Below are positions 27,128-36,395 of a stretch of 64,000 nucleotides of DNA, piece after piece. Source of the DNA: Planctomycetota bacterium (GTDB taxonomy: Bacteria > Planctomycetota > UBA8108 > JACQVS01); assembly GCA_028280485.1 (NCBI GenBank), contig JANQLS010000069.1, positions 1-64,000 of the forward strand, given 5' to 3'. The translations under genes and the position numbers were made by a program. The notes under the pieces were generated by a model, which searched no databases, was not told the origin of the DNA, and was given only the letters and a program-made list of their open reading frames with translations. Position 1 is the stretch's first letter, and every line of letters starts with the position of its first letter.

Positions 27128-29232
27128 CTTTGAATCCATACGGGAACGGTGAAGGCGCCGTTTTTTGCGATATCCCAAACTTCAATTCTAACCCAATGGC
27201 GTCCCCTTAAATCGATCGATTTTTGAATCTTACGGGACTGAAATTCTTGGGTATCGTTTAAATCTATTCTTTGGCGATAGACTTTTTTCCCGTCTCCAGA
27301 AACGATTTCCATAAAGGCCAAGGGATAAGTCCATTCGAGATCTGTATCCAATAAGATGTGACGTAGATCGATGGAAGGAAGGGTTTCCCCACTTTCCTTT
27401 CCACTGAAACTACACTGAGGGATCAGAATTTCTCCCGTCGTTACAAAGAAGCTCCCATTTCGCAGCGCGTCGAGAACGGGCTGCCAACCATCTTGGTATT
27501 TCGGTAGTTTATCGAGTTTGATGTAATTGACATTCATCGTTCCGAAGAGTTCATAGCCCTTGAAGATCTTGAAGATATCCACTTCGCCAACTATGTACTT
27601 CTTCTGACCCCAGTTGGCCATGTCATCTTGAAGATCTAAAACTCGCCAGCCCAATGTCTCACGAGAATAGTCGGCGGGCATCGCCTTCCAAGCGGCCCCT
27701 AAGAAAATGTCGTTTTTATAAAAATCGGTCTCTTTGTAGCGATCCGGGTAGCCGAAGGATGATTTGAGTCTCGGGTGAGCCGTCCAAAGTAAGCCCTTTT
27801 CTTTCTCAAAGAGTTTAATGATATCTTCAGAACTTCCTACACTATAGACTTTACCAATGCCTTCGATTTCTTGTTCGAAGGGCTGCCCCTCCTTTCGATT
27901 GAGCACCCAGTTGATGGGTTTCGGAAAGAAGCTGATCCAGTGACCCCCTAAATGAACATTCGGCTCTTCTCCGGGGAGTAACAAAAACTTGTCGGTCGAC
28001 AAACGTTCGCATTCATCGTGCATGACCTTCAGTTCTGCCAGCCGTTCTTTCGTTTTCAATCGGGGAGTTTTCCCCACGTGAAATTCAGCCAAGTGAACGA
28101 TGTCGATTCCCATTTCTTTAAACACATCGACAAATTCAGGTTTTACTAGCTTCGAGGGAATTCTTTGAGTCTTCTCCTCCTTCTGCTTCTTGATGTAGTC
28201 GAGAGAGTGCTCCACGTGATAGTGGCTGGTAAATGTTTTGTATCCCGGTAAGGCTTTAAAGCTATCATCTCGAGTGTACTTTTTAACTCTATTGATATTA
28301 TCTAACCCGGACTGTTTTGAAATATGAATCAGAGTCCCAAGCTTCTGAACGGTTTTAGGTGGCGCATTCACCCAGGGAACGTAGCGTTTATCTCCCTGGG
28401 GAGGCTGGCGCGTTCCGATGCAAAATCCCTTGATCTTTTCCTGATAACCGGTTCCAAACCAGTTGTAGTTAAAGTTATCCGCAAAATCTAAGGGATAGAG
28501 GTATTGATGGGGGAAGGGGGAGAGAGTGATAGAGCCTTCATTTGATCCGAGACTTACAGAACGGAAACGAGTAGCTAAGGGTTTAGCTTTTGCGGTTTCG
28601 TTGATCGTCAAGGATTGAGCTGCTCCCAAGGGATCGATCCAATGGAGCGTATTATTTTTAGGACTCACCTTTTCTAATGCGACATCGTAAAGGAAAGCCG
28701 TCTTAGGTCTTTCGGTAGAGACCTGAGCTTCCATGTGAATGAAGGCGCTGCCGTGATAGAAGTGAAAGTTCAAACTGCCCTCAAAGTTTTTCGACTTCAG
28801 GGAATCGACTTTAATTTTAGCTCGATTCTTAGAAGTACTAACTTTGATCTTTGACGGTTCTAGGATTGCTAATTCATTTGTAAAGGGTCGTCGGTTGACG
28901 CGGTCGAAGAAGATGGTCCACCCTCGTTTGTCTAGGGTGCGATCGCCGATCCAGAAGAGGTAGTGGGGCAATAGATTATTGATAACTGTTTTCTTGTCGA
29001 TCCCAATGCTCTCTATGAGTGGCATTGATTCTGTCTCTTTCCCTTTCTGATCCAACTGAAATACTGCAAAAAACTGATGGGGGTTCGACTTCCAGCTGAA
29101 GTGAAGTTTATTATCTTTTAACTCCGCACCAAATTCATGCTCTGGGTTGAAGCCTTTGAGATCGATCTCTAAGCTGATTACCGTTGGCGTGAATGAAATT
29201 ACGAATAGAATTGCAATCGATTTTCTTCTCAT
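27124..29232 (-). CDS. Secreted PHP-like (CehA-type) metal-dependent protein
   Basis: About 702 residues from the ATG at 29232, which directly begins the signal peptide MRRKSIAILFVISF; an in-frame extension to 29295 adds a polar tail and is less likely. The N-terminal 300 residues are beta-rich. From about residue 330 a PHP-like fold is suggested by HYHVEHS (about 337), LAEFHVG (about 381), LPGEE (about 420) and TAHPR (about 487), which sit where metal ligands are expected, although the usual first HxH appears as HYH. Members of this group in PVC bacteria are of unknown substrate. No neighbouring gene shares its strand closely upstream. Confidence 0.68.
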   Translation of the reverse strand: MRRKSIAILFVISFTPTVISLEIDLKGFNPEHEFGAELKDNKLHFSWKSNPHQFFAVFQLDQKGKETESMPLIESIGIDKKTVINNLLPHYLFWIGDRTLDKRGWTIFFDRVNRRPFTNELAILEPSKIKVSTSKNRAKIKVDSLKSKNFEGSLNFHFYHGSAFIHMEAQVSTERPKTAFLYDVALEKVSPKNNTLHWIDPLGAAQSLTINETAKAKPLATRFRSVSLGSNEGSITLSPFPHQYLYPLDFADNFNYNWFGTGYQEKIKGFCIGTRQPPQGDKRYVPWVNAPPKTVQKLGTLIHISKQSGLDNINRVKKYTRDDSFKALPGYKTFTSHYHVEHSLDYIKKQKEEKTQRIPSKLVKPEFVDVFKEMGIDIVHLAEFHVGKTPRLKTKERLAELKVMHDECERLSTDKFLLLPGEEPNVHLGGHWISFFPKPINWVLNRKEGQPFEQEIEGIGKVYSVGSSEDIIKLFEKEKGLLWTAHPRLKSSFGYPDRYKETDFYKNDIFLGAAWKAMPADYSRETLGWRVLDLQDDMANWGQKKYIVGEVDIFKIFKGYELFGTMNVNYIKLDKLPKYQDGWQPVLDALRNGSFFVTTGEILIPQCSFSGKESGETLPSIDLRHILLDTDLEWTYPLAFMEIVSGDGKKVYRQRIDLNDTQEFQSRKIQKSIDLRGRHWVRIEVWDIAKNGAFTVPVWIQR

Positions 29233-29464
29233 GGGGAAATGACAATGTTGATAGGTTAAAGATAATGCGGGATTTGTACTCGCCGTAGTCACCACTCTAC
29301 TTATTGTAATTTAAGAATAAGTCTTTTGGTTATTGGATTGTAATAAATTATTTGGTGTCAGTAACTGAAGGGTTTTCGATTGACCCATTACTTCGAGTTT
29401 GAGAGAATTTTCTTTTTCTATGAGGTCCCTTTCTGTTGGTTTTATGTCCTTTGGAGTTGAGTTA

Positions 29465-32359
29465 ATGGGTGCTTTTTCTACTTGTAAATCAGTTGGCTTT
29501 GCTTTGATTTTATTCCTGATGAATCAAGGTGAACTTTTTAGTGAAACCAAATTTGTAGGAACCCAAATTAAAACTCAAGTAACGCAGTGGGCCTTTGATT
29601 CAAGTACAGGTCGAATATTTGCAACGCATCACTATGAACAAAAGATCGTCGAATATGATTCCATTACTGGAAAAGAAATCAGAACGTTTAAATCAGAAGG
29701 GAAGCCCCGACTTCTACACATTAAAGACCACTATTTAATCGCTTATGTCGATACCAAAGGGTACCTGGAAGTCTATGATTTAAAAAAGAATCAACTTTGG
29801 AAAATACTTAAAATAAAATCATTTTATCCCTCAACATTTTTTAACTCTCCGGCCTTACCTGGTCGAGTCTTCGTGACGACCACGAAGGGGATCACTCAAA
29901 TCGATATCGAAAAAGGGTCTGTGAGTTTACTGAAATCTCTTAATTCATCGGGATCTGATTTGTCGAGCAGAAAGAATATCCTCTTTTCGGCTGATGGCGA
30001 CTGGATTCTTGCCGACTCTGGAACAAGCTATTCTTCCCCAGTTTATCTCTATCGATTTGATCCTGCTCGTCTTGAGGTTTCCCAGGTTAGAAATGTAAGG
30101 ATGCCTTCGGGTCGGAATGTCGCAGGGCCAGCCAATCGTTATTGGGGTTTAGGGGGTAAGTTATTTTCACTCGAACTCGAAAATGGAGAAAAGAGTGTCG
30201 TTAAGGAATTTAAGGGAGACCTTTTAAAGATTCATCCTAAATACGATTGGGTCGCTTCCATTCGAGTTGAGAATGGTGAGAATACGATCTTTTTTGAACG
30301 ATTGAGCTCGAAGAAGTTATTGAAGGAACTCAAATTGCCGGAAATACCTTCAGAGAAGATCAGGAGGACGAGTAGCTACACCAAGTCGAAATCAATATTT
30401 GATATTGATCTCACTAAAAATAGGTTGATTTATCTGGATAAGCAGAACTTTTATAGCTTTGATTTGGAATCGTTGGAGCTTCCAAAAAATCCGTCCTTAC
30501 TGATTCAAGGGATAAAAAAGCAAATCTTGTCAATAGGAGAGGAGATAGAGGTTCCAATTAAAATCAATGGTGGCGTGAAGGCCGAGCTTAAATTAATAAG
30601 TCCTGTGGATGCCGGAATTAAGCTTTCAAATCAAAAGTTGGTGTGGCGACCCGGCCAGCAAAATATTGGTGAAAACGTCATTCGTCTTTCCGCGACGAAT
30701 GGACAGATTGAAGATACAATCGAATTTAAAATTCATGTTAAATCTAAGACCATAGATTTAACCTTCTATCCCAATACTATTATTTCAAGCCCAGATAATA
30801 AATTTGCACTCATCGTTGACCGTACATTTCAAACGACGGTCAGAAGAAGTAGTTCTGTCATGAAAGCCAAGCCTCGACTTTCATTGGTTGATCTTGAGAA
30901 GACAAAAGTTATTCACAGTCTCGATATAGACCGAGAGATACTTGCTGCTCATATCGATGATAAATATGTGTATTATTCCCCGGATCCGGGAAATCAAGTT
31001 TATCGGGTGAATCGAAAAGATTTTAAAGATCGCAAGCGCTGTTTTCTAAGCCATAAAATTTATAATATTAAACCGCATCCTGACGGTAAGATCCTTATTC
31101 ATCATAGAGGTGGTACTTTTATATACGATTCTGAAACTCTTAATCAAATTAAGAAACCGGTAAAAGATCCAAGTTCATATTCCACGGTTCAAAGATATTA
31201 TGATGGTGAGCGATCCAAGTTTGGATTCACGGAGCTCGATGGAAATAAGTATTACTTAGATTCCAAGGTTATCGATAGTCGTACGGGGAAAGTGCTTTGT
31301 TTACTTGGGAAGCCGGCTAATGTCCTCAACTTATCACTCACTGGGTACTACCCGATTAAGACGCAGAGTAGCCCTCCTATTCTTTGGGGGCGAAAACATT
31401 CAACGATGGGGCTGATGGATAAGCGGGGGACTACGCTTGCTAACTGGAAATCTGAAACCGCAGTAATATTAAGAGATTATCCCTGTGTTGCCACGGTTGA
31501 GTTGATCAAAGGTAATAGAGCTTCAAGAGAATGGACACTGAGAGTTCACTTAAGGGATTTGTTGGAAGGGCGTATATTTAAATCTTACACATTATTTTCA
31601 GCTCCAATTCAGCCCCAAAAGAATCGTACCACCAATGATTCTGTCGGTATTTCTGAAGTTGGAGATAAGCTCTTAGTGAGCTTCCAAAAGAAATTGTATT
31701 ACATTCAATTGAATCCAGAGAGTTTTAAAAAATTACCCAAGCCCCCTCAATTTGAGTACTCGATGAATCCTTTATCGACAGGAGTAGATAAGCCCATAAC
31801 AGTGGAATTAAGGGCTCGAGGAGGGATCGGTGAATTAAAGTACAAACTTCTTCACAAAGTACCGGGTTACGAATTCGACGAGAGTAATGGCAAATTGAAG
31901 ATTGATGTCCCCAAGCTCTGGAATTCATACAAAGAACGCCTCCTTGCAGAGTATAAGAAATATGAACGCACCGATGAATCTATTCAGGGTTCTTTACGAT
32001 CGTACAAGTCCATTCTACAGAAAAGTAAAGAAGCGTTTAAGTACTACACTGGCGAGGAACTTAAGCCGGGGACGGGAGTCATGTATCTCCCAGTAGCCAT
32101 GGCTGCTATCGACTCTGAGGGCAGCCGTGATGAACTTTATACTAGTCTGTTTGTCAAAGTGCCGAAGCCAGATCTCGATGAGGTCTACGAAGAACTTTCA
32201 AGTGCTCTACAACCCAAAGATAAAAAGCCAATTCAAGCTCAGGAAATAAACCTCAGCAAAAAAATAGAAGCTTTGGAATCTCGAATTCAAAAGCTCGAAC
32301 TGATCATCGATTCCCTGATTAAAAAGCTAAATGAGAAAGATAAATCCTCTGAGTTTTAA
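29465..32359 (+). CDS. Large secreted propeller/Ig-like protein with C-terminal coiled coil
   Basis: About 964 residues from the ATG at 29465. That start has a GGAG eight bases before it and directly precedes the hydrophobic segment SVGFALILFLMNQ; in-frame starts at 29399 (TTG) and 29420 are possible. Residues about 30-340 look like a WD40/YVTN-type propeller; about 348-428 is an Ig/cadherin-like domain (PSL LIQGIKKQI, ENVIRLSATNGQIED); about 430-740 is a second propeller-like region; about 760-900 a second Ig-like region with an inserted helix; and 925-960 is a coiled coil with heptad Leu/Ile (KKIEALESRIQKLELII). No catalytic motif is seen. Probably a structural or binding protein at the cell surface. 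Confidence 0.72.
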   Translation: MGAFSTCKSVGFALILFLMNQGELFSETKFVGTQIKTQVTQWAFDSSTGRIFATHHYEQKIVEYDSITGKEIRTFKSEGKPRLLHIKDHYLIAYVDTKGYLEVYDLKKNQLWKILKIKSFYPSTFFNSPALPGRVFVTTTKGITQIDIEKGSVSLLKSLNSSGSDLSSRKNILFSADGDWILADSGTSYSSPVYLYRFDPARLEVSQVRNVRMPSGRNVAGPANRYWGLGGKLFSLELENGEKSVVKEFKGDLLKIHPKYDWVASIRVENGENTIFFERLSSKKLLKELKLPEIPSEKIRRTSSYTKSKSIFDIDLTKNRLIYLDKQNFYSFDLESLELPKNPSLLIQGIKKQILSIGEEIEVPIKINGGVKAELKLISPVDAGIKLSNQKLVWRPGQQNIGENVIRLSATNGQIEDTIEFKIHVKSKTIDLTFYPNTIISSPDNKFALIVDRTFQTTVRRSSSVMKAKPRLSLVDLEKTKVIHSLDIDREILAAHIDDKYVYYSPDPGNQVYRVNRKDFKDRKRCFLSHKIYNIKPHPDGKILIHHRGGTFIYDSETLNQIKKPVKDPSSYSTVQRYYDGERSKFGFTELDGNKYYLDSKVIDSRTGKVLCLLGKPANVLNLSLTGYYPIKTQSSPPILWGRKHSTMGLMDKRGTTLANWKSETAVILRDYPCVATVELIKGNRASREWTLRVHLRDLLEGRIFKSYTLFSAPIQPQKNRTTNDSVGISEVGDKLLVSFQKKLYYIQLNPESFKKLPKPPQFEYSMNPLSTGVDKPITVELRARGGIGELKYKLLHKVPGYEFDESNGKLKIDVPKLWNSYKERLLAEYKKYERTDESIQGSLRSYKSILQKSKEAFKYYTGEELKPGTGVMYLPVAMAAIDSEGSRDELYTSLFVKVPKPDLDEVYEELSSALQPKDKKPIQAQEINLSKKIEALESRIQKLELIIDSLIKKLNEKDKSSEF

Positions 32360-32735
32360 CCTTTATTTATTCTTTAATGTCGTGAAGCCAGTAATCCGCG
32401 CTGAATCTTATAAATGGAGCACCGGTTGTTCAAATGGAACTTGTTTATGATGTTGATGCAAGCCATTTCAGACCTTTAATCAAGCGTTTCGGCAAATTAA
32501 AGATTTTAAAGAGCTATAAGCTGGCTCTATTCGTTTACGCTCGCGGCCGAGCAGGGATCCTCAAATGTTATTTGTTGGTGATCCAATCCTGGCCTTTGGG
32601 CTTCTACAGCGCTTAATTCTTAATATTTTAAAAAAACTTCTAACAAAAGATACTCCACAAGCGTCAGCTAGGTGGGCATGGGGATCCCTGGAATGTCAGT
32701 AATAATTCTATTATTCAGTTTGTTTGGAGTTCGTT
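32360..32735. other. Intergenic region, no gene supported
   Basis: About 375 bp. A 60-codon open frame at 32434-32616 has no recognisable product or ribosome-binding site. I see only a small stem AATAAT-TCT-ATTATT near 32701-32716. The GGAG at 32726-32729 belongs to the next gene. Confidence 0.45.
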
Positions 32736-35051
32736 ATGAGAATCGATCGAGCTTTCTCACCTCATTCAATCCGGTCTTTTTGTCGGGTACTGTTTATTTG
32801 CCACTTTGTGTTATTCGTCAGTTCTTCTGGTGTCCTCTCAGCTGAACAATCCGACAAAGTCAAAGAACTTATCGAACAATTCTCCAAGGGTTTTTCTGAG
32901 AAACAGAAAGCCATGAAAGAACTGGCGGCAATGGGAGAAGAAGTTGTACCCGCGTTGGTTCAGTTGATCGATGACAAAAGCCCTCGGATGGGCGAAGCCA
33001 TTCAAACTTTAGGCAAAATGGGAGGTCAAGCCCGTAAAGCCTTACCTCAGATTAAAAAACTCATCACCGGAAAAGTAAAAGCTCCCGAAGGTTGGACTTG
33101 GAACACTTCGCCTCAGCTTTTAACTTTGAGCCAAGTTAAAAATATGGGTTGGGCTGAAAAAGAACTCGTCCCTTTAGTTTTTAAAATTGCCGACAATAAA
33201 AAGATGAGTTTAGACGCCCGATCCCGAGCCACCATGGCTTTAGGAGGATTGGGTCAAAGCGGTTTGAAAAAAGTAAAATTATTGAGTCGATCTCCCAATG
33301 ATGAAATCCGTATGAAAGCGCATTACACGCTCGGGGATAAAGCGAAACAAGGGCGACGAGCTTATTTCGCTGAACTCTTAGAGGCTGAACCCTGTGACCC
33401 GAATGCGGATGATTATCTGACTTACACCAAGAGGATTGTCAATTCTGGAAAACTCAATCCCTTGGTGGAAAGAACTAAAGTCGCGATCCGTGATTGTATC
33501 GAGAGAAAGCCGGATCCCGATTTAGTGATGGCCCTAGCGAATATCATCAAAGATCAATTATCGGGGACGGCGCTCATGTGGGCTTCACCCAGTGATTCCA
33601 GTCGCAGTCGATGGAATCGGGAGAGTCCCAAAGAGAGCTTTCACACTCTGCTCGAAGTTCTTGAGAAGGGCTATAAGATCACGAAGAAAAATCCCTCTCT
33701 TAAAAACAAATTTGGCTTTGCCATCGCTCGTGCCCATCTGCTCATGGGGAATTGGAAGGCCATGAACAAGCAGTTAGTTAAAATGGGACAAAAGCCCATC
33801 CCTAAGTCTCACCAGAAATTGATGACCGCTCCTCCTCACAATTGGGAGAATGGCTTGGCAAAAGAATGGAAGCAAGCCTCGAAGGAGATGACCAGTGGGA
33901 CTTCAAAGTTTGTTTTAACCATCGAAAAAGATGGTCAAGGACTTCAAGGCGCCCATGTTTTACTGAAGCCCATTAAAGAGAAAAGTAATGTCTTTCGCTC
34001 TGGCATCGATGCCGACACCCTTTTTCTCGCGACGATGCCCTTGGGTTGGATGGGAGGATTCGGGTATCGAGGAGGAGATATCCAAAAAACGAGATATGCG
34101 GTGACCGATGGTTCCGGGCGAGTCCATATTACTCGGCTTCCTAAAGGCCCGTTGAAACTGGAGGTCATGATTCCTACTGGAAACTTTAAAGAAGAAGGAA
34201 GTGCATGGGAACTCTGGATGGAAGTGGAGCCCGGGGAATATAAACTCGCTTCACAGGAACCCCGGCCGAATTCTCAACGGCCGAACGACGCTCTTTCCAA
34301 GGTAGAGCTTGAAGAAGGAGAGACCACTCACTATCCCCGTCTGGTCGTTCGACCTAAGAGTGCTTTGAACATTCATGATTTTGCCAGCATTCCAGCCAAA
34401 GGATTTGAACTTCGGTGGAATCCACCCGCAGGCAAGGTGAATCAAGTTAAATATAAAGTCGAGTTAGCCCTTTCGGCTCCCCAGCAACACCCTTCTTGGA
34501 AACCTCAACTTCCGAGCCTAAGAAAAGTCACTAAAACATTAAGTGAAACTCGTTTGAAATTAGATTCCAAAGGCATAGAAGACATCCCCTTAGTTCCCGG
34601 GAATTTTTATTGGGTTCGGGTTACTGCGGTTGATTCCAACGAACAAGTTGTCTTTCGGTCAGAAATGACCCGTTTTTGGATTCCTTGGGAGCATCGAAAA
34701 TGTAGTTCTCCCTTGAATGATTCTGGTGCATACGGTGGTTCACCCGTTTTTCATGGAGCGTGGTGGCGTCGTGGTCACACTTCTTCCGACGGAACAAAGA
34801 CGGATTATCGCGGTATGATCAAGGCCTTCTTAAAGGATAAACCCGATGCGTTCGAACGGGAATACACGGAGATGGGGGAATACTGGTTAGATTGGCGCGA
34901 TGGGAAAAAAGAAAAAGCGCTTAAGGGTCTTAAAAAGTTTATTCAGAAGCTCCCCGATGGAAATGTGGCTAAAATGACGGCGCAAACTCTGATTAAGGGT
35001 TTGGAAGATGGCGGCAACTGCCCGAAACGCCTCAATTTTTCAGGGGGATAA
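32736..35051 (+). CDS. Secreted HEAT-repeat protein with carboxypeptidase-regulatory-like and Fn3-like domains
   Basis: About 771 residues from the ATG at 32736, which has GGAG six bases upstream; a TTG at 32724 is possible. The signal peptide is FCRVLFICHFVLFVSSSGVLSA. Residues about 25-195 are HEAT-type repeats (VVPALVQLIDDKSPRMGEAI, QTLGKMGGQARKALPQIKKL). About 390-505 is a beta-sandwich of carboxypeptidase-regulatory type (GLQGAHVLL, TDGSGRVHITRLPKGPLKL), and about 545-650 is fibronectin-III-like (FELRWNPP, YWVRVTAVD). No catalytic residues are seen. It is followed after 55 bp by the FGE-fold gene on the same strand. Confidence 0.78.
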   Translation: MRIDRAFSPHSIRSFCRVLFICHFVLFVSSSGVLSAEQSDKVKELIEQFSKGFSEKQKAMKELAAMGEEVVPALVQLIDDKSPRMGEAIQTLGKMGGQARKALPQIKKLITGKVKAPEGWTWNTSPQLLTLSQVKNMGWAEKELVPLVFKIADNKKMSLDARSRATMALGGLGQSGLKKVKLLSRSPNDEIRMKAHYTLGDKAKQGRRAYFAELLEAEPCDPNADDYLTYTKRIVNSGKLNPLVERTKVAIRDCIERKPDPDLVMALANIIKDQLSGTALMWASPSDSSRSRWNRESPKESFHTLLEVLEKGYKITKKNPSLKNKFGFAIARAHLLMGNWKAMNKQLVKMGQKPIPKSHQKLMTAPPHNWENGLAKEWKQASKEMTSGTSKFVLTIEKDGQGLQGAHVLLKPIKEKSNVFRSGIDADTLFLATMPLGWMGGFGYRGGDIQKTRYAVTDGSGRVHITRLPKGPLKLEVMIPTGNFKEEGSAWELWMEVEPGEYKLASQEPRPNSQRPNDALSKVELEEGETTHYPRLVVRPKSALNIHDFASIPAKGFELRWNPPAGKVNQVKYKVELALSAPQQHPSWKPQLPSLRKVTKTLSETRLKLDSKGIEDIPLVPGNFYWVRVTAVDSNEQVVFRSEMTRFWIPWEHRKCSSPLNDSGAYGGSPVFHGAWWRRGHTSSDGTKTDYRGMIKAFLKDKPDAFEREYTEMGEYWLDWRDGKKEKALKGLKKFIQKLPDGNVAKMTAQTLIKGLEDGGNCPKRLNFSGG

Positions 35052-35106
35052 ATACTTTTCTAAGTTAGCCCTTGATAGATAGCCTGGGTTAAAGTTTCTT
35101 GACGGT

Positions 35107-36030
35107 ATGGAAAACGATCCGAGTTCTGAATACGACAACGTAAAAAAACACCCAAAACGAAAAGTCAAGCGCTGGGCTTGGTTTCTCATTCTAGGTTTCA
35201 TTGTGGGTCTTTGTGTCTGTTCCTGGATCTATCGTCACTCCATTCAAGCTTGGATGGATTTTCAGCAAAGATTTGAATCTTTAGGAACGAATGACCAAGG
35301 ACTGACCGAGTACCGCCATATCGAATCAGGCATCATCATGGTCTTTCTGCCCGGAGGCACTTTTACGATTGGTAGCCCCAGTGAGGAGACCCATTCGTGG
35401 GATATCGAACGCCCGCAAAAAGAAATCTATCTCTCTGCCTTTTTAATTTCTAAATATGAAATCAGCCAAGCCCAATGGGAAGAACTCATGGGGGAGAGCC
35501 CTTCCTCCTTCGGGGAAGGGAGGGTCGATTTACCGGTAGAGACGATCTCCTGGCACGATTGCCAATCCTTTTGCGAAAAGTTCAATTTAAAAATTCCTAC
35601 TGAAGCTCAGTGGGAATACGCCTGCCGCGGGGGATCCACTCAGCCCTTTTCATTCGGGAAATCTATCCACTCTGATCAAGTGAACTTTAATGGAGAGAAA
35701 CCGTATTTAAGTTCATCTGAAAGTTCGTTTAGGGGCGAAACCCTCCCGGTGAACTCTCTTAAGCCCAATGCGTTCGGCCTCTTTCACATGCACGGCAATG
35801 TTCGTGAGTGGTGTCGGGATATTTATGATGAAGAATTTTATAAACGATTTGATACCGGGAAGAATGATCCCTTCTCCAACATCGGAAGTGGGCACCGGGT
35901 GATTCGAGGAGGGGGTTGGTTCGATCAGGCAAAGAATTGCCGAAGTGCAACACGCAATTGGCATGAGCCGAGTCATCGCGCCCGAAATTTAGGGTTTCGG
36001 CCGGTGTGGGAGTTTAAGAAGTTTTATTGA
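35107..36030 (+). CDS. Membrane-anchored FGE-sulfatase-fold protein (SUMF1-like), catalytic Cys pair incomplete
   Basis: A 307-residue protein. A short basic N-terminus is followed by a membrane anchor (24-41), and the FGE-sulfatase domain fills 76-303: FLPGGTFTIGS, VETISWHDCQSFCEKF, IPTEAQWEYACRGG, MHGNVREWCRD, RVIRGGGWFD and NLGFRPVW. True formylglycine-generating enzymes bind copper with two Cys near the C-terminus; here the matching region AKNCRSATRNWHEP has one, Cys278. It may therefore not activate the sulfatase at 5081-6565, and many family members have other roles. The domain itself is certain; enzymatic activity is not. Confidence 0.85.
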   Translation: MENDPSSEYDNVKKHPKRKVKRWAWFLILGFIVGLCVCSWIYRHSIQAWMDFQQRFESLGTNDQGLTEYRHIESGIIMVFLPGGTFTIGSPSEETHSWDIERPQKEIYLSAFLISKYEISQAQWEELMGESPSSFGEGRVDLPVETISWHDCQSFCEKFNLKIPTEAQWEYACRGGSTQPFSFGKSIHSDQVNFNGEKPYLSSSESSFRGETLPVNSLKPNAFGLFHMHGNVREWCRDIYDEEFYKRFDTGKNDPFSNIGSGHRVIRGGGWFDQAKNCRSATRNWHEPSHRARNLGFRPVWEFKKFY

Positions 36031-36395
36031 ATAGATATTTTATTAACCCGAAGGGCTAGTGGCAGGCTCTACCTTCGAGCCGTGCGAAGCTAAGCCGTAA
36101 TTCTGATTCATAAGGACTTAAATTAAGATTTTGCTGAGTCATGGAGAGAACACCCCTCGCTAATGCTTCGGGCTAGTTAAGAAGCAAAACTAAAGAAATA
36201 GAAAATTCATTCCTAATTAAAGTAAATGAACTTCACTGGCGTATCGCTTGAGGAAACTCCGGCGAGTCGGTGGTTCCTCAACTGATACACTTGAATAGTT
36301 AATTTGTTTAGAATGCCGTTAAATTTTTAGATTTCTTTAGTTTCCAATTAATAATACTGTCTAAAAATTAAAGATAATTTTTCATTCATGTTCTT
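36031..36395. repeat. Intergenic region with R3 copies and an extended hairpin
   Basis: This 365-bp gene-free stretch lies between two genes with convergent 3' ends. It holds a partial R3 copy near 36041-36052, a small hairpin GGCTC...GAGCC at 36065-36081, a full R3 copy at 36152-36180 followed by AAGCAAAACTAAA as in the 26.9-kb island, and a long hairpin at 36241-36288. No gene seen. Confidence 0.65.
36241..36288. terminator. Extended hairpin between convergent genes
   Basis: GTATC (36241-36245) pairs with GATAC (36284-36288), and TTGAGGAA (36248-36255) with TTCCTCAA (36274-36281), separated by a symmetric 2-nt internal loop. A further small stem ACTC/GAGT lies inside at 36256-36267. No T-tract follows, so a terminator role is possible but unproven; it may equally be a repeat element. 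Confidence 0.5.

Noticed and set aside
26847..27131. CRISPR-like array
   Set aside because: The 124-bp units repeat in full including spacers, with no short-repeat/unique-spacer pattern and no cas genes.
32434..32616. 60-codon frame between the propeller and HEAT genes
   Set aside because: No recognisable product, start signal or neighbour support.
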